A DNA stretch of 41,955 nt. Origin: a virus. The stretch lies in IMG/VR virus record IMGVR_UViG_3300010397_000028, positions 1 through 41,955 of that record, one strand, 5' to 3'. The position numbers and the translations under genes were made by a program. Below are positions 32,451-40,494 of this stretch, piece by piece. The notes beneath the pieces were generated by a model that saw nothing but the letters and a program-made list of their open reading frames with translations, was not told the origin of the DNA and did no database searches. Numbering within the stretch: position 1 is the first letter of the stretch; each line of letters opens with the position of its first letter.

Positions 32451-32680
32451 ACTACTACGACCTCCCAATTCACCAGCGGATTACGGCTAAAGCGAACTCA
32501 GTTAAATTCTACTGGGGTTATATGATTCTGGCCGCCCGGTTCCACGGATCGAAGCCTTTGAACTTAATGTCCAGGATAGTGCGCCGCGATCCGGCATTGG
32601 CTTGCCCTTCATTTCCATTCTACAACATGCATGAGAAAACTAACCATTACGATCCGACACCATGGGAACCACGGTATTAA
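32447..32680 (+). CDS. Hypothetical 77-residue protein
   Basis: The product is a small aromatic-rich, basic protein with no recognised domain. The ATGA overlap with the preceding peptide gene fixes the start. Its end overlaps the next gene by 19 bases. Confidence 0.6.
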   Translation: MNYYDLPIHQRITAKANSVKFYWGYMILAARFHGSKPLNLMSRIVRRDPALACPSFPFYNMHEKTNHYDPTPWEPRY

Positions 32681-32853
32681 CGCTCCTCACGCCGGCCTGG
32701 GAGCTTTCAGAGAAGCTTTCGAGCCTTGAGACGACGAAATCATTCGTCGCCCCGATCCTGGATCTTGCGCGTAACAGCGGCAACGAGACGCAGATTGAAG
32801 AGTTCAGCGCGAAGCTGGAATCGATAGACAAAGAGATAAACGAACTAATTTAA
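32662..32853 (+). CDS. Hypothetical 63-residue protein
   Basis: This is an acidic, helix-forming protein (EEFSAKLESIDKEINELI at the C-terminus looks like a short coiled coil). No family is recognised. It lies 8 bases before the next start. Confidence 0.6.
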   Translation: MGTTVLTLLTPAWELSEKLSSLETTKSFVAPILDLARNSGNETQIEEFSAKLESIDKEINELI

Positions 32854-32861
32854 AAAGCATT

Positions 32862-33209
32862 ATGACAATAAGAGAAGTTCTTGAAAGCGCAAAGGATCAG
32901 ATCCTGCATCTCGATAAGCACGCGCAAGCGCTGGACGAAGAAGGTGAATTCCATTATCCACTTTTTTCTACGAACAAAACTGTTGATATGCTCGATGAGG
33001 TGATCGCTGAGGATATTAACCAGGAGCTCATCACGCGGCTGTACGACCTGAAGAACGCCGTGGAGTCAGCAGACGCTGAGATGGTTATCTTAAGACTATC
33101 CCAGACGAACGAAACTCTTAAAAAGGTGATATATAATTGCCAGGTTCGCCTGAGTGGGCAAAAGCACTCGAATACATATCATCCATCAGACTTATCAAAA
33201 GCAGAATAA
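32862..33209 (+). CDS. Hypothetical 115-residue helical protein
   Basis: The product is predicted to be mostly helical and acidic, with heptad-like stretches at about 3-25 and 55-90. It lies directly ahead of the recombination genes in the rightward operon. No family is recognised. Confidence 0.65.
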   Translation: MTIREVLESAKDQILHLDKHAQALDEEGEFHYPLFSTNKTVDMLDEVIAEDINQELITRLYDLKNAVESADAEMVILRLSQTNETLKKVIYNCQVRLSGQKHSNTYHPSDLSKAE

Positions 33210-33212
33210 CAC

Positions 33213-33410
33213 ATGAAGCACTTCAACGGACACGACCTTAATACCGGCGACCTTGTTCGGGTCACTACGCGGCACGGGCAATCAAAGGAGCATCCCATCT
33301 CCCACGTGTGCGCACGCTTCATCCACGTCGGCGGTAAACTGTTCTGGAAGACTTCCGGAACCGGCGCGAACATGGAGGCAATCGGATACAAACTTGAACG
33401 AGTAAAATAA
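33213..33410 (+). CDS. Small beta-barrel-like protein
   Basis: The 65-residue protein begins KHFNGHDLNTGDLVRVTTRHG, a pattern of short KOW/SH3-like barrels, and has a second strand pair around GGKLFWKTSG. It shares one base with the start of the annealing-protein gene, so the two are co-translated. Confidence 0.6.
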   Translation: MKHFNGHDLNTGDLVRVTTRHGQSKEHPISHVCARFIHVGGKLFWKTSGTGANMEAIGYKLERVK

Positions 33411-34048
33411 TGAGCGACAAGGTAACCATTCAAAACGGATCTGAAGTACAGACTTATAAGGTCCCGACTATTGCTGAGATCTACGCGGCCGGCGAGGAAA
33501 TGCCGGTTCTGCAAAAGGATAGTCTGATCCAGGTATTGCTCAACCAATCACCGCCCGTGGTTTGGCTGAAGGATCACCCAATCGCGAAGAAGGACGTTAT
33601 CATTAACGGAGCAAAGACAAAGGTTCCGTTGCAATACATTCCCATAGAGCGTATCGAATGGCTGCTAACAAATATCTTCGTTCGGTGGACTGTGAAAATC
33701 AAGTGGACAAAGTTGATAGCCAACAGCGTGGAGGTATGCGTAAAACTGAAAGTGTACGACCACGTGATGAACCGTTGGATATCCCACGATGGTGTGGGCG
33801 CTGCCCCCCTTCAGACAGACTCCGGAGCCGGGGCTGTGGAGTTTGATAAGATAAAGTCAAACGCTGTACAGATCGCCCTACCGGCTGCTGAGAGCTACGC
33901 AGTGAAGGACGCAGCTGAGAAACTTGGCAAGATCTTCGGAAAGGACCTGAACCGCGCCACGGAGATCAGCTACGATTCCCTGGGCAAGAAATACGAGAAC
34001 GTTTTTTCAACGGAAGAAAAGGAAGCAAAAAATGAAGGAAATAGCTAA
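33410..34048 (+). CDS. Rad52-like single-strand annealing protein
   Basis: The 212-residue protein has the layout of Rad52/Sak-type phage annealing proteins: a beta-rich core with FVRWTVKIKWTKLIANSVEV (about 89-108), a WISHDGVGAAPLQ loop (about 122-134), and the conserved helix with NAVQIALPAAESYAVKDAAEKLGKIFG ending in KDLNR. These proteins anneal complementary strands during recombination-dependent replication. The next gene, overlapping by 17 bases, is a RecE-like nuclease, the usual partner. The identification is by pattern memory only. Confidence 0.65.
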   Translation: MSDKVTIQNGSEVQTYKVPTIAEIYAAGEEMPVLQKDSLIQVLLNQSPPVVWLKDHPIAKKDVIINGAKTKVPLQYIPIERIEWLLTNIFVRWTVKIKWTKLIANSVEVCVKLKVYDHVMNRWISHDGVGAAPLQTDSGAGAVEFDKIKSNAVQIALPAAESYAVKDAAEKLGKIFGKDLNRATEISYDSLGKKYENVFSTEEKEAKNEGNS

Positions 34049-34928
34049 CGGCATTCACACCGATATATCTATCGAAGATTACCATGCGAACCGGTCACAC
34101 ATAAGCGCCACCCAGATCAAGAAGGCACGGGAGTCACTGAATCATTTTAATTGGTACATGACCGGAAAGATGGGGCATGAAGAAAAATCTTGCTTTGGCT
34201 TTGGCAACGCCTTCGAGCTTGCCCTGGTGAATCAGAAAGAGTACCTTAGTAAGGTAGCGGTAATGCCTGACGGAGAATGGGTAGAGGATATAAAGAAGGC
34301 TCGGCCTGAGCTTACAAAGGTAAGATCATCGAAGGAGTACGGGATAGAGGAGACAAAGTGGAAGGAGGCCAACCGTGGCAAATATGAGATCATGGACCAA
34401 GGCCCGGAGAGCTTCGAAACTATCGAGTGTATGCTGGACACATGTAACAAAGACCCGTACATTCGTCGGTTGATCGATAACACGGAATACCAGGTATCTT
34501 TGTTTTGGACCGATGAGGCTACAGGGCTTAACTTGAAGACAAGGCCAGACGTGTGCAAGCGAAAGAAAAATGTTCTGGTCAACATCAAGACCATCGACGA
34601 CGGTTCGCCTGACGCCTTCAGCCGCGATCTTGTAAAGTGGGATTACCCCATGCAGGCGTGCATTGAGATGCTCGGGTCTTTAAAGACCGGGCTTATGGAG
34701 ACGGTGGATAACTACCTATGGCTGGTATGCGAAAAGAAGCCGCCATACAATGCTACTATTTATGAGTTCGACAAAGTGGATATAGCCGAGTGCATGGACA
34801 TGCTGCACTTTACTTTGCATAAGATCGCTAAGGCGAAAGAAGAAGATATTTGGCCAGGCTATGGAGGCCTTTCTGACAATCCATATGGTATTCTGACCGC
34901 CCGTATACCGGCATGGTATAAACTTTAA
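34032..34928 (+). CDS. RecE-like PD-(D/E)XK exonuclease
   Basis: The 298-residue protein has an ISATQIKKARESL opening (about 25-37) and a CFGFGNAFELALVN segment with a conserved His-equivalent position. The nuclease core is TRPDVCKRKKNVLVNIKT (about 171-188), where RPD supplies the Asp and NIKT the Lys of the PD-(D/E)XK site (Asn stands where Asp is usual). The QACIEML helix follows. It should degrade one strand of DNA ends for the annealing protein encoded just before. Family: exodeoxyribonuclease VIII/DUF3799-like. Confidence 0.75.
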   Translation: MKEIANGIHTDISIEDYHANRSHISATQIKKARESLNHFNWYMTGKMGHEEKSCFGFGNAFELALVNQKEYLSKVAVMPDGEWVEDIKKARPELTKVRSSKEYGIEETKWKEANRGKYEIMDQGPESFETIECMLDTCNKDPYIRRLIDNTEYQVSLFWTDEATGLNLKTRPDVCKRKKNVLVNIKTIDDGSPDAFSRDLVKWDYPMQACIEMLGSLKTGLMETVDNYLWLVCEKKPPYNATIYEFDKVDIAECMDMLHFTLHKIAKAKEEDIWPGYGGLSDNPYGILTARIPAWYKL

Positions 34929-34939
34929 AAAACACTATC

Positions 34940-35353
34940 ATGAAAAGAGAACTGAAGTTTCGCGCTCAAAGAAAACTTAATGGCGAATGGGTATACGGTA
35001 GCTTCATCAAAGGTTCTTCCGAAGATTGGGACTATATCGTTGATATTATTGATGAATTCGAGAACGCAGATCGCATCCGAGTTATCTCAAACACAGTCGG
35101 TCAGTTCACCGGATTGAAGGACAAGAACGGCGTGGACGTGTACGAAGGCGATGTAGTTCTTTGTCTATTGTCCGACGGATCGAATAGCGGCGCCAACGAT
35201 GTAATAGAATTCAAAAACGGATGCTTCTATCTCCGTCATCGGGATCGTAATGTGGAGTCATGGATTAGGTATGAGTCAGAGATTGACGGAGATACTTTTT
35301 ACAGAGACTTCGAAATAATCGGGAATATCCATGAACACAAACACTTACTATAA
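34940..35353 (+). CDS. YopX-family protein
   Basis: The 137-residue protein matches YopX family features well: KRELKFRAQRKLNGEWVYG at the start, the VGQFTGLKDKNGVDVYEGDVV block (about 53-73) and the FEIIGNIHEH ending. YopX proteins are common in phages of Firmicutes and Bacteroidota; their function is unknown. The start is preceded by an A-rich, SD-less leader. Confidence 0.9.
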   Translation: MKRELKFRAQRKLNGEWVYGSFIKGSSEDWDYIVDIIDEFENADRIRVISNTVGQFTGLKDKNGVDVYEGDVVLCLLSDGSNSGANDVIEFKNGCFYLRHRDRNVESWIRYESEIDGDTFYRDFEIIGNIHEHKHLL

Positions 35354-35577
35354 TGAGCATACTGCCTACATTACTTTTTGCCGTCGCGCTCCAGAAGCGC
35401 TTCAACTTCACCGGCAGGATCTACCGCCGCGCTCACAGGGCCTACGCATTCGTAGCACTAGTTTGTAACCCGACTATAACATGGCTACAGTTCGTGCGGG
35501 TTATGTTCTTCCTGTTCTTCTTCGCCGGCCCCGTGGTCTGGACAATCATCGCACTACTAACCCTGATGATACCATGA
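35353..35577 (+). CDS. Small membrane protein
   Basis: The 74-residue protein has a basic N-terminal third (KRFNFTGRIYRRAHRAY) and a strongly hydrophobic C-terminal part with one or two membrane helices (about 31-39 and 47-73). It is coupled at both ends (one-base overlap and ATGA). Confidence 0.62.
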   Translation: MSILPTLLFAVALQKRFNFTGRIYRRAHRAYAFVALVCNPTITWLQFVRVMFFLFFFAGPVVWTIIALLTLMIP

Positions 35578-35885
35578 TAAAGCACATAGACGAATGTAAG
35601 ACCTACCATGTTACCGTAGAAGGTCATTCATACGGAATATTTTGCCTCAATTCTGTGGGCGACCTGTTCCTTTCTGGAGATTGGGGTATGTATGGTTTCT
35701 CGTGGAGGTCATTCGGCAACAGACCGTTTAAAGAGTTTGTCGCTCAAATAAATGGAGAATACCTGTTTGGCAAGTTTGAGATTAACCATCGTTACCTCAA
35801 CGGAAAGGGTCTTCCTAAGCACGTGCGACCGCATGTAATCGCTCTTTTTGATGAGCTTAAAGTACAACTAAAGTCAGAGATATGA
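35574..35885 (+). CDS. Hypothetical 103-residue protein
   Basis: The ATG at 35574 overlaps the preceding stop; a start at 35481 would lie deep in the upstream gene. The product is aromatic-rich with a DLFLSGDWGMYGFSWRSFG segment, seemingly a small beta domain. I recall similar uncharacterised phage proteins but cannot name a family. Confidence 0.65.
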   Translation: MIKHIDECKTYHVTVEGHSYGIFCLNSVGDLFLSGDWGMYGFSWRSFGNRPFKEFVAQINGEYLFGKFEINHRYLNGKGLPKHVRPHVIALFDELKVQLKSEI

Positions 35886-36232
35886 AGCGATACCAGTGCA
35901 TTAAGAATATCCGCCACGAGCTATTCGAGTTCAAGCCGGGTTTTATCTACAATTTCAAGGAAAATCCAGGCGGTAACTTCTATGGTTATACGACGATTGT
36001 GGGCCGTATAATCTGGCTGAAGTCGGAACAGATCCGCGAGCACTTCCAGGAGCTTCTCGACCTTCACGTCGATGAGCAGATCGACTACACCGACCACCAT
36101 GTCGATCACGACACGGTAGAATACCGCCGTTTCATCGAGAGCGCAGGATTCTCCCGCGGGTGCGCCTGGGCAGTCGCAGGGTTCGGAACGGCGATAGTAA
36201 TTATATACCTCGTAAACACATGGAGATCATGA
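35882..36232 (+). CDS. Hypothetical protein with C-terminal membrane helix
   Basis: The 116-residue protein has a beta-rich N-terminal half, a His/Asp-rich acidic stretch (DYTDHHVDHDTVEY, about 67-80) that might bind metal, and a C-terminal hydrophobic helix (about 95-112) for tail-anchoring. ATGA overlaps join it to both neighbours. Confidence 0.62.
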   Translation: MKRYQCIKNIRHELFEFKPGFIYNFKENPGGNFYGYTTIVGRIIWLKSEQIREHFQELLDLHVDEQIDYTDHHVDHDTVEYRRFIESAGFSRGCAWAVAGFGTAIVIIYLVNTWRS

Positions 36233-36486
36233 AGATATTTTTAAAGAAATCAGCTTATAAGCGATTAAAAATTATTCGCAAGAAGCAGGAGGCACGAAGG
36301 ATAAGAATTGCTGAAGCATTTAAAACCCTCAGGGAGTGGGATGATATCCCCCTGAGCTGGCAATGGACATCTATCGCCAGAACTTTAGAAATTGTCCCAG
36401 ATAAAGCTGCAAAGAATCTTATCTATAGAATGTGCCTTGATCTACACGAACAAGATTTGGAAAAACTTATTCCCCTCGAATCATGA
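36229..36486 (+). CDS. Hypothetical basic 85-residue protein
   Basis: The ATG at 36229 (ATGA overlap) is preferred to in-frame starts at 36220 and 36160. The product is a Lys/Arg-rich helical protein with an Arg/Ile-rich first half that could bind nucleic acid. No domain is recognised. Confidence 0.6.
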   Translation: MKIFLKKSAYKRLKIIRKKQEARRIRIAEAFKTLREWDDIPLSWQWTSIARTLEIVPDKAAKNLIYRMCLDLHEQDLEKLIPLES

Positions 36487-36641
36487 GAAAGCGCGAAAAG
36501 TGGAACCCGTTCGGAGATACTTTCGAAGAGCTAAAGAAGCTGTCCGACGACCGCGTTAAGAAGCGAGAACGGTACGTAAAGAAGGGATCCGGTAATACTG
36601 AGGCGAATAAATCATTTCACAGAAAAAAGAGTGATATATGA
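36483..36641 (+). CDS. 52-residue basic protein
   Basis: The frame from ATG at 36483 to TGA at 36639-36641 shares ATGA junctions with both neighbours and fills a gap that would otherwise be empty. The product is highly charged (Arg/Lys/Asp/Glu) and probably disordered or helical; function unknown. Confidence 0.6.
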   Translation: MRKREKWNPFGDTFEELKKLSDDRVKKRERYVKKGSGNTEANKSFHRKKSDI

Positions 36642-36937
36642 TTCTGAAGAATGGAAAGTTTTACGACTCCACCGGCCAGGTCGTGCCGCTGGAGTTCGGG
36701 AACTGGGAGCAAATCCAGCTCCTTGAGCGACGGAAAGGCCTACAGGAAGACGGCGAGTTCTGCGTTTCTGAGTTCACCTGCCTTTGCGGAACACCTATCG
36801 AACGTGACATGGATAAGAAGAAAGAGCGAAAGCACTGCGTTGTTTGTGGTGAGGAATTCGAATTCTACTGGCACATCGAGAAGTCGACTTTCTTCCAAAC
36901 GCCGGTTCCTGCCGTCAGAATGCTTGTCGCAAAATGA
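36638..36937 (+). CDS. Small zinc-ribbon protein
   Basis: The 99-residue protein contains two knuckles, CLCG (about 48-51) and CVVCGEEFEF (about 67-76), spaced like a zinc ribbon. It may bind nucleic acid. It ends the first rightward gene run, 50 bases before a new promoter. Confidence 0.68.
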   Translation: MILKNGKFYDSTGQVVPLEFGNWEQIQLLERRKGLQEDGEFCVSEFTCLCGTPIERDMDKKKERKHCVVCGEEFEFYWHIEKSTFFQTPVPAVRMLVAK

Positions 36938-36969
36938 AAATCTATGAGTCAATTTGCGAAAGTATTTGA
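36934..36969 (+). CDS. Possible 11-residue leader peptide
   Basis: An ATG overlapping the preceding stop (ATGA) opens an 11-codon frame that ends at 36967-36969, within the -33 box of the next promoter. It may simply be a chance frame. Confidence 0.2.
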   Translation: MKIYESICESI

Positions 36970-36995
36970 CCGAAACGCAAGAATCGGTATATTTG
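36965..36995 (+). promoter_or_regulatory. Promoter of the replication module
   Basis: TTTG (36965-36968), a 19-base spacer and TATATTTG (36988-36995) match the Bacteroidota pattern exactly. It drives the initiator-like gene at 37093 through a leader of about 90 bases. Confidence 0.75.
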
Positions 36996-37037
36996 AAACT
37001 CAAACGCGGTGCATCGCGTATTAAAAACATTAACGAT

Positions 37038-37091
37038 CCTTCGGGAGAGAGTAGCCATGCACGGCGAAATCTACCGAAGGATTTTTCTTTT
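37038..37091 (+). terminator. Possible attenuator in the replication-gene leader
   Basis: CCTTCGG (37038-37044) pairs with CCGAAGG (37074-37080) around a 29-base loop, followed by ATTTTTCTTTT up to two bases before the ATG. The long loop makes it a weak terminator, but a stem plus T-tract in a leader is a plausible attenuation or translation-control site. Confidence 0.45.
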
Positions 37092-37092
37092 C

Positions 37093-37863
37093 ATGGCTAA
37101 TAGGCTTCTTAGGGATTGGACTGCTTCTGATACTATCGATAAGCTTTCTGAAAGGGCCGAGGTATTCTTCACGCGCCTTATTATGAAGGCCGACGACCAC
37201 GGTTGCTATTATGGAAATACCAAGCTTTTAAAGGCTGCTCTGTTCCCACTTCGTGATCACCAGCTCGCGCACATAAGAGCCTGGAGGGACGAATGCGTGG
37301 CGGCTGGAGTACTCCAGTTCTATGCGATCGATGGTAAGGAGTATGTCCGGATTATCAATTTCGGACAGCGTATGCGGTCAATGGTCAGCAAGTTTCCGCA
37401 GCCCGCTGACATTCCGCTGACAAATGACGGCGGAGCGCGGACACTTGTCGGCGACCCGCCGCCTGAAGGGAAGGGAAGGGAAGAAGAAGGGAAGGAGAAG
37501 GGGAAAGCCTCCCACGATTTTTTTTCCACAAATGCTGAAGCCTATACCTGGATTGTGAATAACTATCAGGATATCGAACAGGCAAAAAAAATACTTTCTA
37601 ACCTTGGCTGGCGCGCCGTGACCGATACAGACGTGGGGGCGCTTCTATATCATTTCCTTGAAGGGTTGAAGAATTTGCAGGATAAAACTGTAATTGACGT
37701 ACGGCAGCACTTCTCCAACTGGTTGAACAAAAAGCCTATAGATGAACTTACCAAACTTTCACTTTCAATCCAATTTAACCATGCAAGACGAGGACAAAGA
37801 CCGATACAAGGACAAAATGCTGAAATACCTGGAACTACCAACGGTTTTCAGGACACGGGCTAA
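37093..37863 (+). CDS. Replication initiation-like protein
   Basis: The 256-residue protein starts MANRLLRDWTASDTIDKLS, a beginning I associate with phage replication-initiator/winged-helix proteins, followed by AEVFFTRLIMKADDHGCYYG and KLLKAALFPLRD. A Gly/Glu/Lys-rich linker (about 120-145) leads to a C-terminal helical domain. The upstream in-frame start at 37009 would translate across the leader hairpin and is less likely. It precedes the DnaB-like ATPase and probably loads it at the origin. Confidence 0.65.
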   Translation: MANRLLRDWTASDTIDKLSERAEVFFTRLIMKADDHGCYYGNTKLLKAALFPLRDHQLAHIRAWRDECVAAGVLQFYAIDGKEYVRIINFGQRMRSMVSKFPQPADIPLTNDGGARTLVGDPPPEGKGREEEGKEKGKASHDFFSTNAEAYTWIVNNYQDIEQAKKILSNLGWRAVTDTDVGALLYHFLEGLKNLQDKTVIDVRQHFSNWLNKKPIDELTKLSLSIQFNHARRGQRPIQGQNAEIPGTTNGFQDTG

Positions 37864-38227
37864 TGATATCGACATCGACTCAAAGGTCGCGCTTAGAAAA
37901 TGCCACGAGCTGGCTAAAAACCTATCCAGAGCCCGCCCAAAGACACCGGAAGAGTTTGAGCGGGTGGAAGTCCTTAAGGCGCTGATCGTTGAAATGGCGG
38001 ACCTTTCTGAGGCAATGGTGGCCTTTCTTAGATACATGGACGGATTCCTTCAGGACGTCATGCTCGATGCCAAGGCCTTATGCGACGGAGCGGACCTCCG
38101 AAACAAGCTTTTGGACCAGAGCGATACGATTTTGATCCTGATGGAAGAAACGAAAACGATAAGAAGCATTCAAGATGAGCGAAATAAGCGCAACCAGAAT
38201 ACGGGAGATACTGAACTCGCCGGCTGA
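37781..38227 (+). CDS. Hypothetical helical protein of the replication module
   Basis: The 148-residue product from ATG 37781 is almost all helix with coiled-coil character (about 60-130). It overlaps the initiator-like gene by 83 bases and the ATPase gene by 53, so exact start choice is open (37817 is an alternative). It may be a helicase loader or accessory protein. Confidence 0.58.
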   Translation: MQDEDKDRYKDKMLKYLELPTVFRTRANDIDIDSKVALRKCHELAKNLSRARPKTPEEFERVEVLKALIVEMADLSEAMVAFLRYMDGFLQDVMLDAKALCDGADLRNKLLDQSDTILILMEETKTIRSIQDERNKRNQNTGDTELAG

Positions 38228-39125
38228 TCCCGGGCTTGAGTACATCGCCGACCCACGGGAATACGAACGGAAGATTCTGCAGGGTGAGACGATGGATGTG
38301 GTCAGATACGGCTTTGCCCTGGATAGCTTCGCACCGGCCAAGCTGGGGCAGCTTACGGTGATCGTAGGGCACACGAACGTCGGCAAGACTACGACTATCC
38401 TTTGGCTGCTGGCGAAGCTCACAAGGCAGGGAAAGAAGCTCCTGATCTACTCCGCCGAGAACCGAATATCCACGCTCCACAAGCAATATGCCAGGTTCTA
38501 CACGGAGAACGAGCGGGCGACACCTGAAGGCCTTGCGGCATGCAGGGACAGCGTTCGGTACATAAAGCATGAGAAGCACTTCAGTTACAAAGAAATGCTC
38601 GTACAAGCCACGTATTTGCTTGACGCTGGCTTTGATTTCGACTTCTTCCTAATCGACCCTTATAACTCACTCAGGCTTGACAACACGGCCCGGCTCAACA
38701 CCCACGATTATCACTACCAGGCGGCGGAGGAAATGCGGATATTCACCACCGCAACGAATAAAAGCATATTCCTGAATTGCCACACCGTGACAGAAGCGCA
38801 GCGCGTAAAGCCTGACGCCAATGGGCACCGTCCCGCGCCATTGGATTCTGATGTTGAGGGTGGCGGTAAGTTCCCGAACAAAGCAGACGACTCGATTGTG
38901 ATTCACCGGCAGATCAGCTCGAACATTGAAGGCGAGAAATTCATATCCGAGATTCATGTGCGCAAGGTTCGTAACCAGGAGTTTGGGGGTGAGCCTACAC
39001 CGTTCGATAAACCCGTGCGTATTAGATTCAGGATGGACCGGACCGGATTCGACTTTATATCCGATGCCCCATCTTCATCCGGGTTCGCGCCGACCAACTT
39101 TTACGAAACAGAGAAACCATTTTGA
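38175..39125 (+). CDS. DnaB-like RecA-fold ATPase/helicase
   Basis: The 316-residue protein has a Walker A motif GHTNVGKTT (about 65-73), a Walker B segment FDFFLIDPYNSLR (about 155-167) and a late NKADDSIVIHR motif as in DnaB-family helicases. Only the C-terminal ATPase-type domain plus a short N-terminal extension is present, so it is shorter than full DnaB (about 450 residues). It probably unwinds DNA at the replication fork. A primase is not obvious in the window. Confidence 0.82.
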   Translation: MSEISATRIREILNSPADPGLEYIADPREYERKILQGETMDVVRYGFALDSFAPAKLGQLTVIVGHTNVGKTTTILWLLAKLTRQGKKLLIYSAENRISTLHKQYARFYTENERATPEGLAACRDSVRYIKHEKHFSYKEMLVQATYLLDAGFDFDFFLIDPYNSLRLDNTARLNTHDYHYQAAEEMRIFTTATNKSIFLNCHTVTEAQRVKPDANGHRPAPLDSDVEGGGKFPNKADDSIVIHRQISSNIEGEKFISEIHVRKVRNQEFGGEPTPFDKPVRIRFRMDRTGFDFISDAPSSSGFAPTNFYETEKPF

Positions 39126-39126
39126 T

Positions 39127-39318
39127 ATGAAGCCATCGAAAAAGGATATCCAACTAATGCTCTATAGGAGGAGGCACGGTAATAGCACAAGCCAAACTAT
39201 CCGCCAGGTATGCAACGGGATCAAACTACGCATTCGCAAGGAGAAAGACCCGGAGAAGAAAGCCATGTGGGCTATCATTGGACTCGAACTGAACAACCTT
39301 TTGCTTGAACTGGAATGA
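39127..39318 (+). CDS. Hypothetical 63-residue basic protein
   Basis: The ATG at 39127 follows the ATPase gene by one base; a long upstream extension in the same frame is just the shadow of that gene. The product is helical and very basic (RRRHGNS, KLRIRKEKD), so nucleic-acid binding is possible. Confidence 0.6.
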   Translation: MKPSKKDIQLMLYRRRHGNSTSQTIRQVCNGIKLRIRKEKDPEKKAMWAIIGLELNNLLLELE

Positions 39319-39536
39319 GAGTATATAAAATTGAAGTAATGATCATTGACTTTGATAATATCGGAGGAGATGAAATTAAGGATGTTATTGAGAACTCAAA
39401 ATATCCAAATAGATGCATATCTCCTGACGTAATGGATATAAAGTCCGTTGAAATTGGAGAGTGGAGTGACGACCATCCTTTGAATAATATGGTTACACAT
39501 GAATCTGAGTATAAACGTTTGTTTGATATCCAATGA
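39315..39536 (+). CDS. Hypothetical 73-residue acidic protein
   Basis: The product is a small acidic alpha/beta protein with no recognised motif. ATGA overlaps connect it to both neighbours. Confidence 0.62.
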   Translation: MRVYKIEVMIIDFDNIGGDEIKDVIENSKYPNRCISPDVMDIKSVEIGEWSDDHPLNNMVTHESEYKRLFDIQ

Positions 39537-39796
39537 AAAACGAAACAGAATTCGACGCGCTCGTGGCCCGCATGATGGGCGAGACGAAGAGGATGCAGTT
39601 TAAGTGTGAGGGCTTAAAGGCTATGCACAAGGAAGTGGAGATAACAATTACAGACCTACTAACGCTTCATCCATACGTCCTTGAATATTCACAGAGATGG
39701 CGTGTAACACACGCGATCCGCTGGTCACGATACCCACTTGGCGAAGAGTTCTCCGGGAAAGCCGTGATCGAGATCTGGGGAATTTATTCGAACTAA
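39533..39796 (+). CDS. Hypothetical 87-residue protein
   Basis: The product has a helical first half and a WRVTHAIRWSRYPLGEEFSG beta segment in the second. No family is recognised. Its stop immediately precedes the promoter at 39797. Confidence 0.62.
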   Translation: MKNETEFDALVARMMGETKRMQFKCEGLKAMHKEVEITITDLLTLHPYVLEYSQRWRVTHAIRWSRYPLGEEFSGKAVIEIWGIYSN

Positions 39797-39827
39797 TTTG
39801 CATCGTAATCTATTTGTCTTATATTTA
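39797..39827 (+). promoter_or_regulatory. Promoter for a leaderless transcript
   Basis: TTTG (39797-39800), a 19-base spacer and TATATTTA (39820-39827, seven of eight matches) fill the whole 35-base gap between two genes. The next ATG is at 39832, four bases after the -7 box, so the mRNA should start at or next to the start codon. Confidence 0.62.
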
Positions 39828-39831
39828 CGAC

Positions 39832-40314
39832 ATGAAAGAACTGAAAGGCTATATCCACCTGTACATCGGATGCAATGTATTCGATGAAAACAATGATATA
39901 TGGGTACTTGCAGGATTCACTGAATCAGAAGTTGAGCCAGGAAAGTATATAGCTATTTGTAAGCTAAAACCACCATATCATAAACAGGTATTTGGTGAGC
40001 TATATACCGATCAGGTAAAGCTCATCCTCCGTCCGCTGGAGTCGATTACTAAAGAAGAAATTCGGGAGGTAATACAGTATGATAAATTGAAAGATGAATA
40101 CAAAACGATAGAGTACTCATTTGATGGGATACTGAAAACAATTTTTGTCGACTACTCAGTGGAGTCAGAAGATGGCGGAGTATTTCATAATAGTTGGGAG
40201 TTGTGCCTTTTAAACTGCCACGCTGATGATTTCAGATGGGTATTATCGAAAGGATTCGACATATTCGGTCTGAAAGAAGCAGGACTCGCGGTGTACGAAA
40301 ATGATAAGGCATGA
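39832..40314 (+). CDS. Hypothetical 160-residue protein
   Basis: The product begins MKELKGYIHLYIGCNVF and is mostly beta in its first half, helical later. It resembles uncharacterised Bacteroidota phage and plasmid proteins with a HLYxGC opening. Having its own, apparently leaderless, promoter inside an otherwise polycistronic block sets it apart. Confidence 0.68.
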   Translation: MKELKGYIHLYIGCNVFDENNDIWVLAGFTESEVEPGKYIAICKLKPPYHKQVFGELYTDQVKLILRPLESITKEEIREVIQYDKLKDEYKTIEYSFDGILKTIFVDYSVESEDGGVFHNSWELCLLNCHADDFRWVLSKGFDIFGLKEAGLAVYENDKA

Positions 40315-40490
40315 AGAAAGTAAAGCAATACACGTTCGCAGAGTTCGCGAATAAAATCGGAGTTTCTCGGGATACGATTTACCGGTGGTATAACACAAAG
40401 TACTTGCGCGGTAGATTCAAGATGTACGACGCGGAGGTCGTGGAGGTCGCGGGAAAGAAGTTCGTTCGGGTAGAAACGAAAACGAGGTGA
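40311..40490 (+). CDS. Small HTH protein, MerR/excisionase-like
   Basis: The 59-residue product from ATG 40311 has the winged HTH pattern FAEFANKIGVSRDTIYRWYN (about 9-28) and a basic wing. MerR-like folds of this size are common in excisionases and small regulators. No integrase is present in the window. It overlaps the preceding stop by ATGA. Confidence 0.65.
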   Translation: MKKVKQYTFAEFANKIGVSRDTIYRWYNTKYLRGRFKMYDAEVVEVAGKKFVRVETKTR

Positions 40491-40494
40491 AGGG

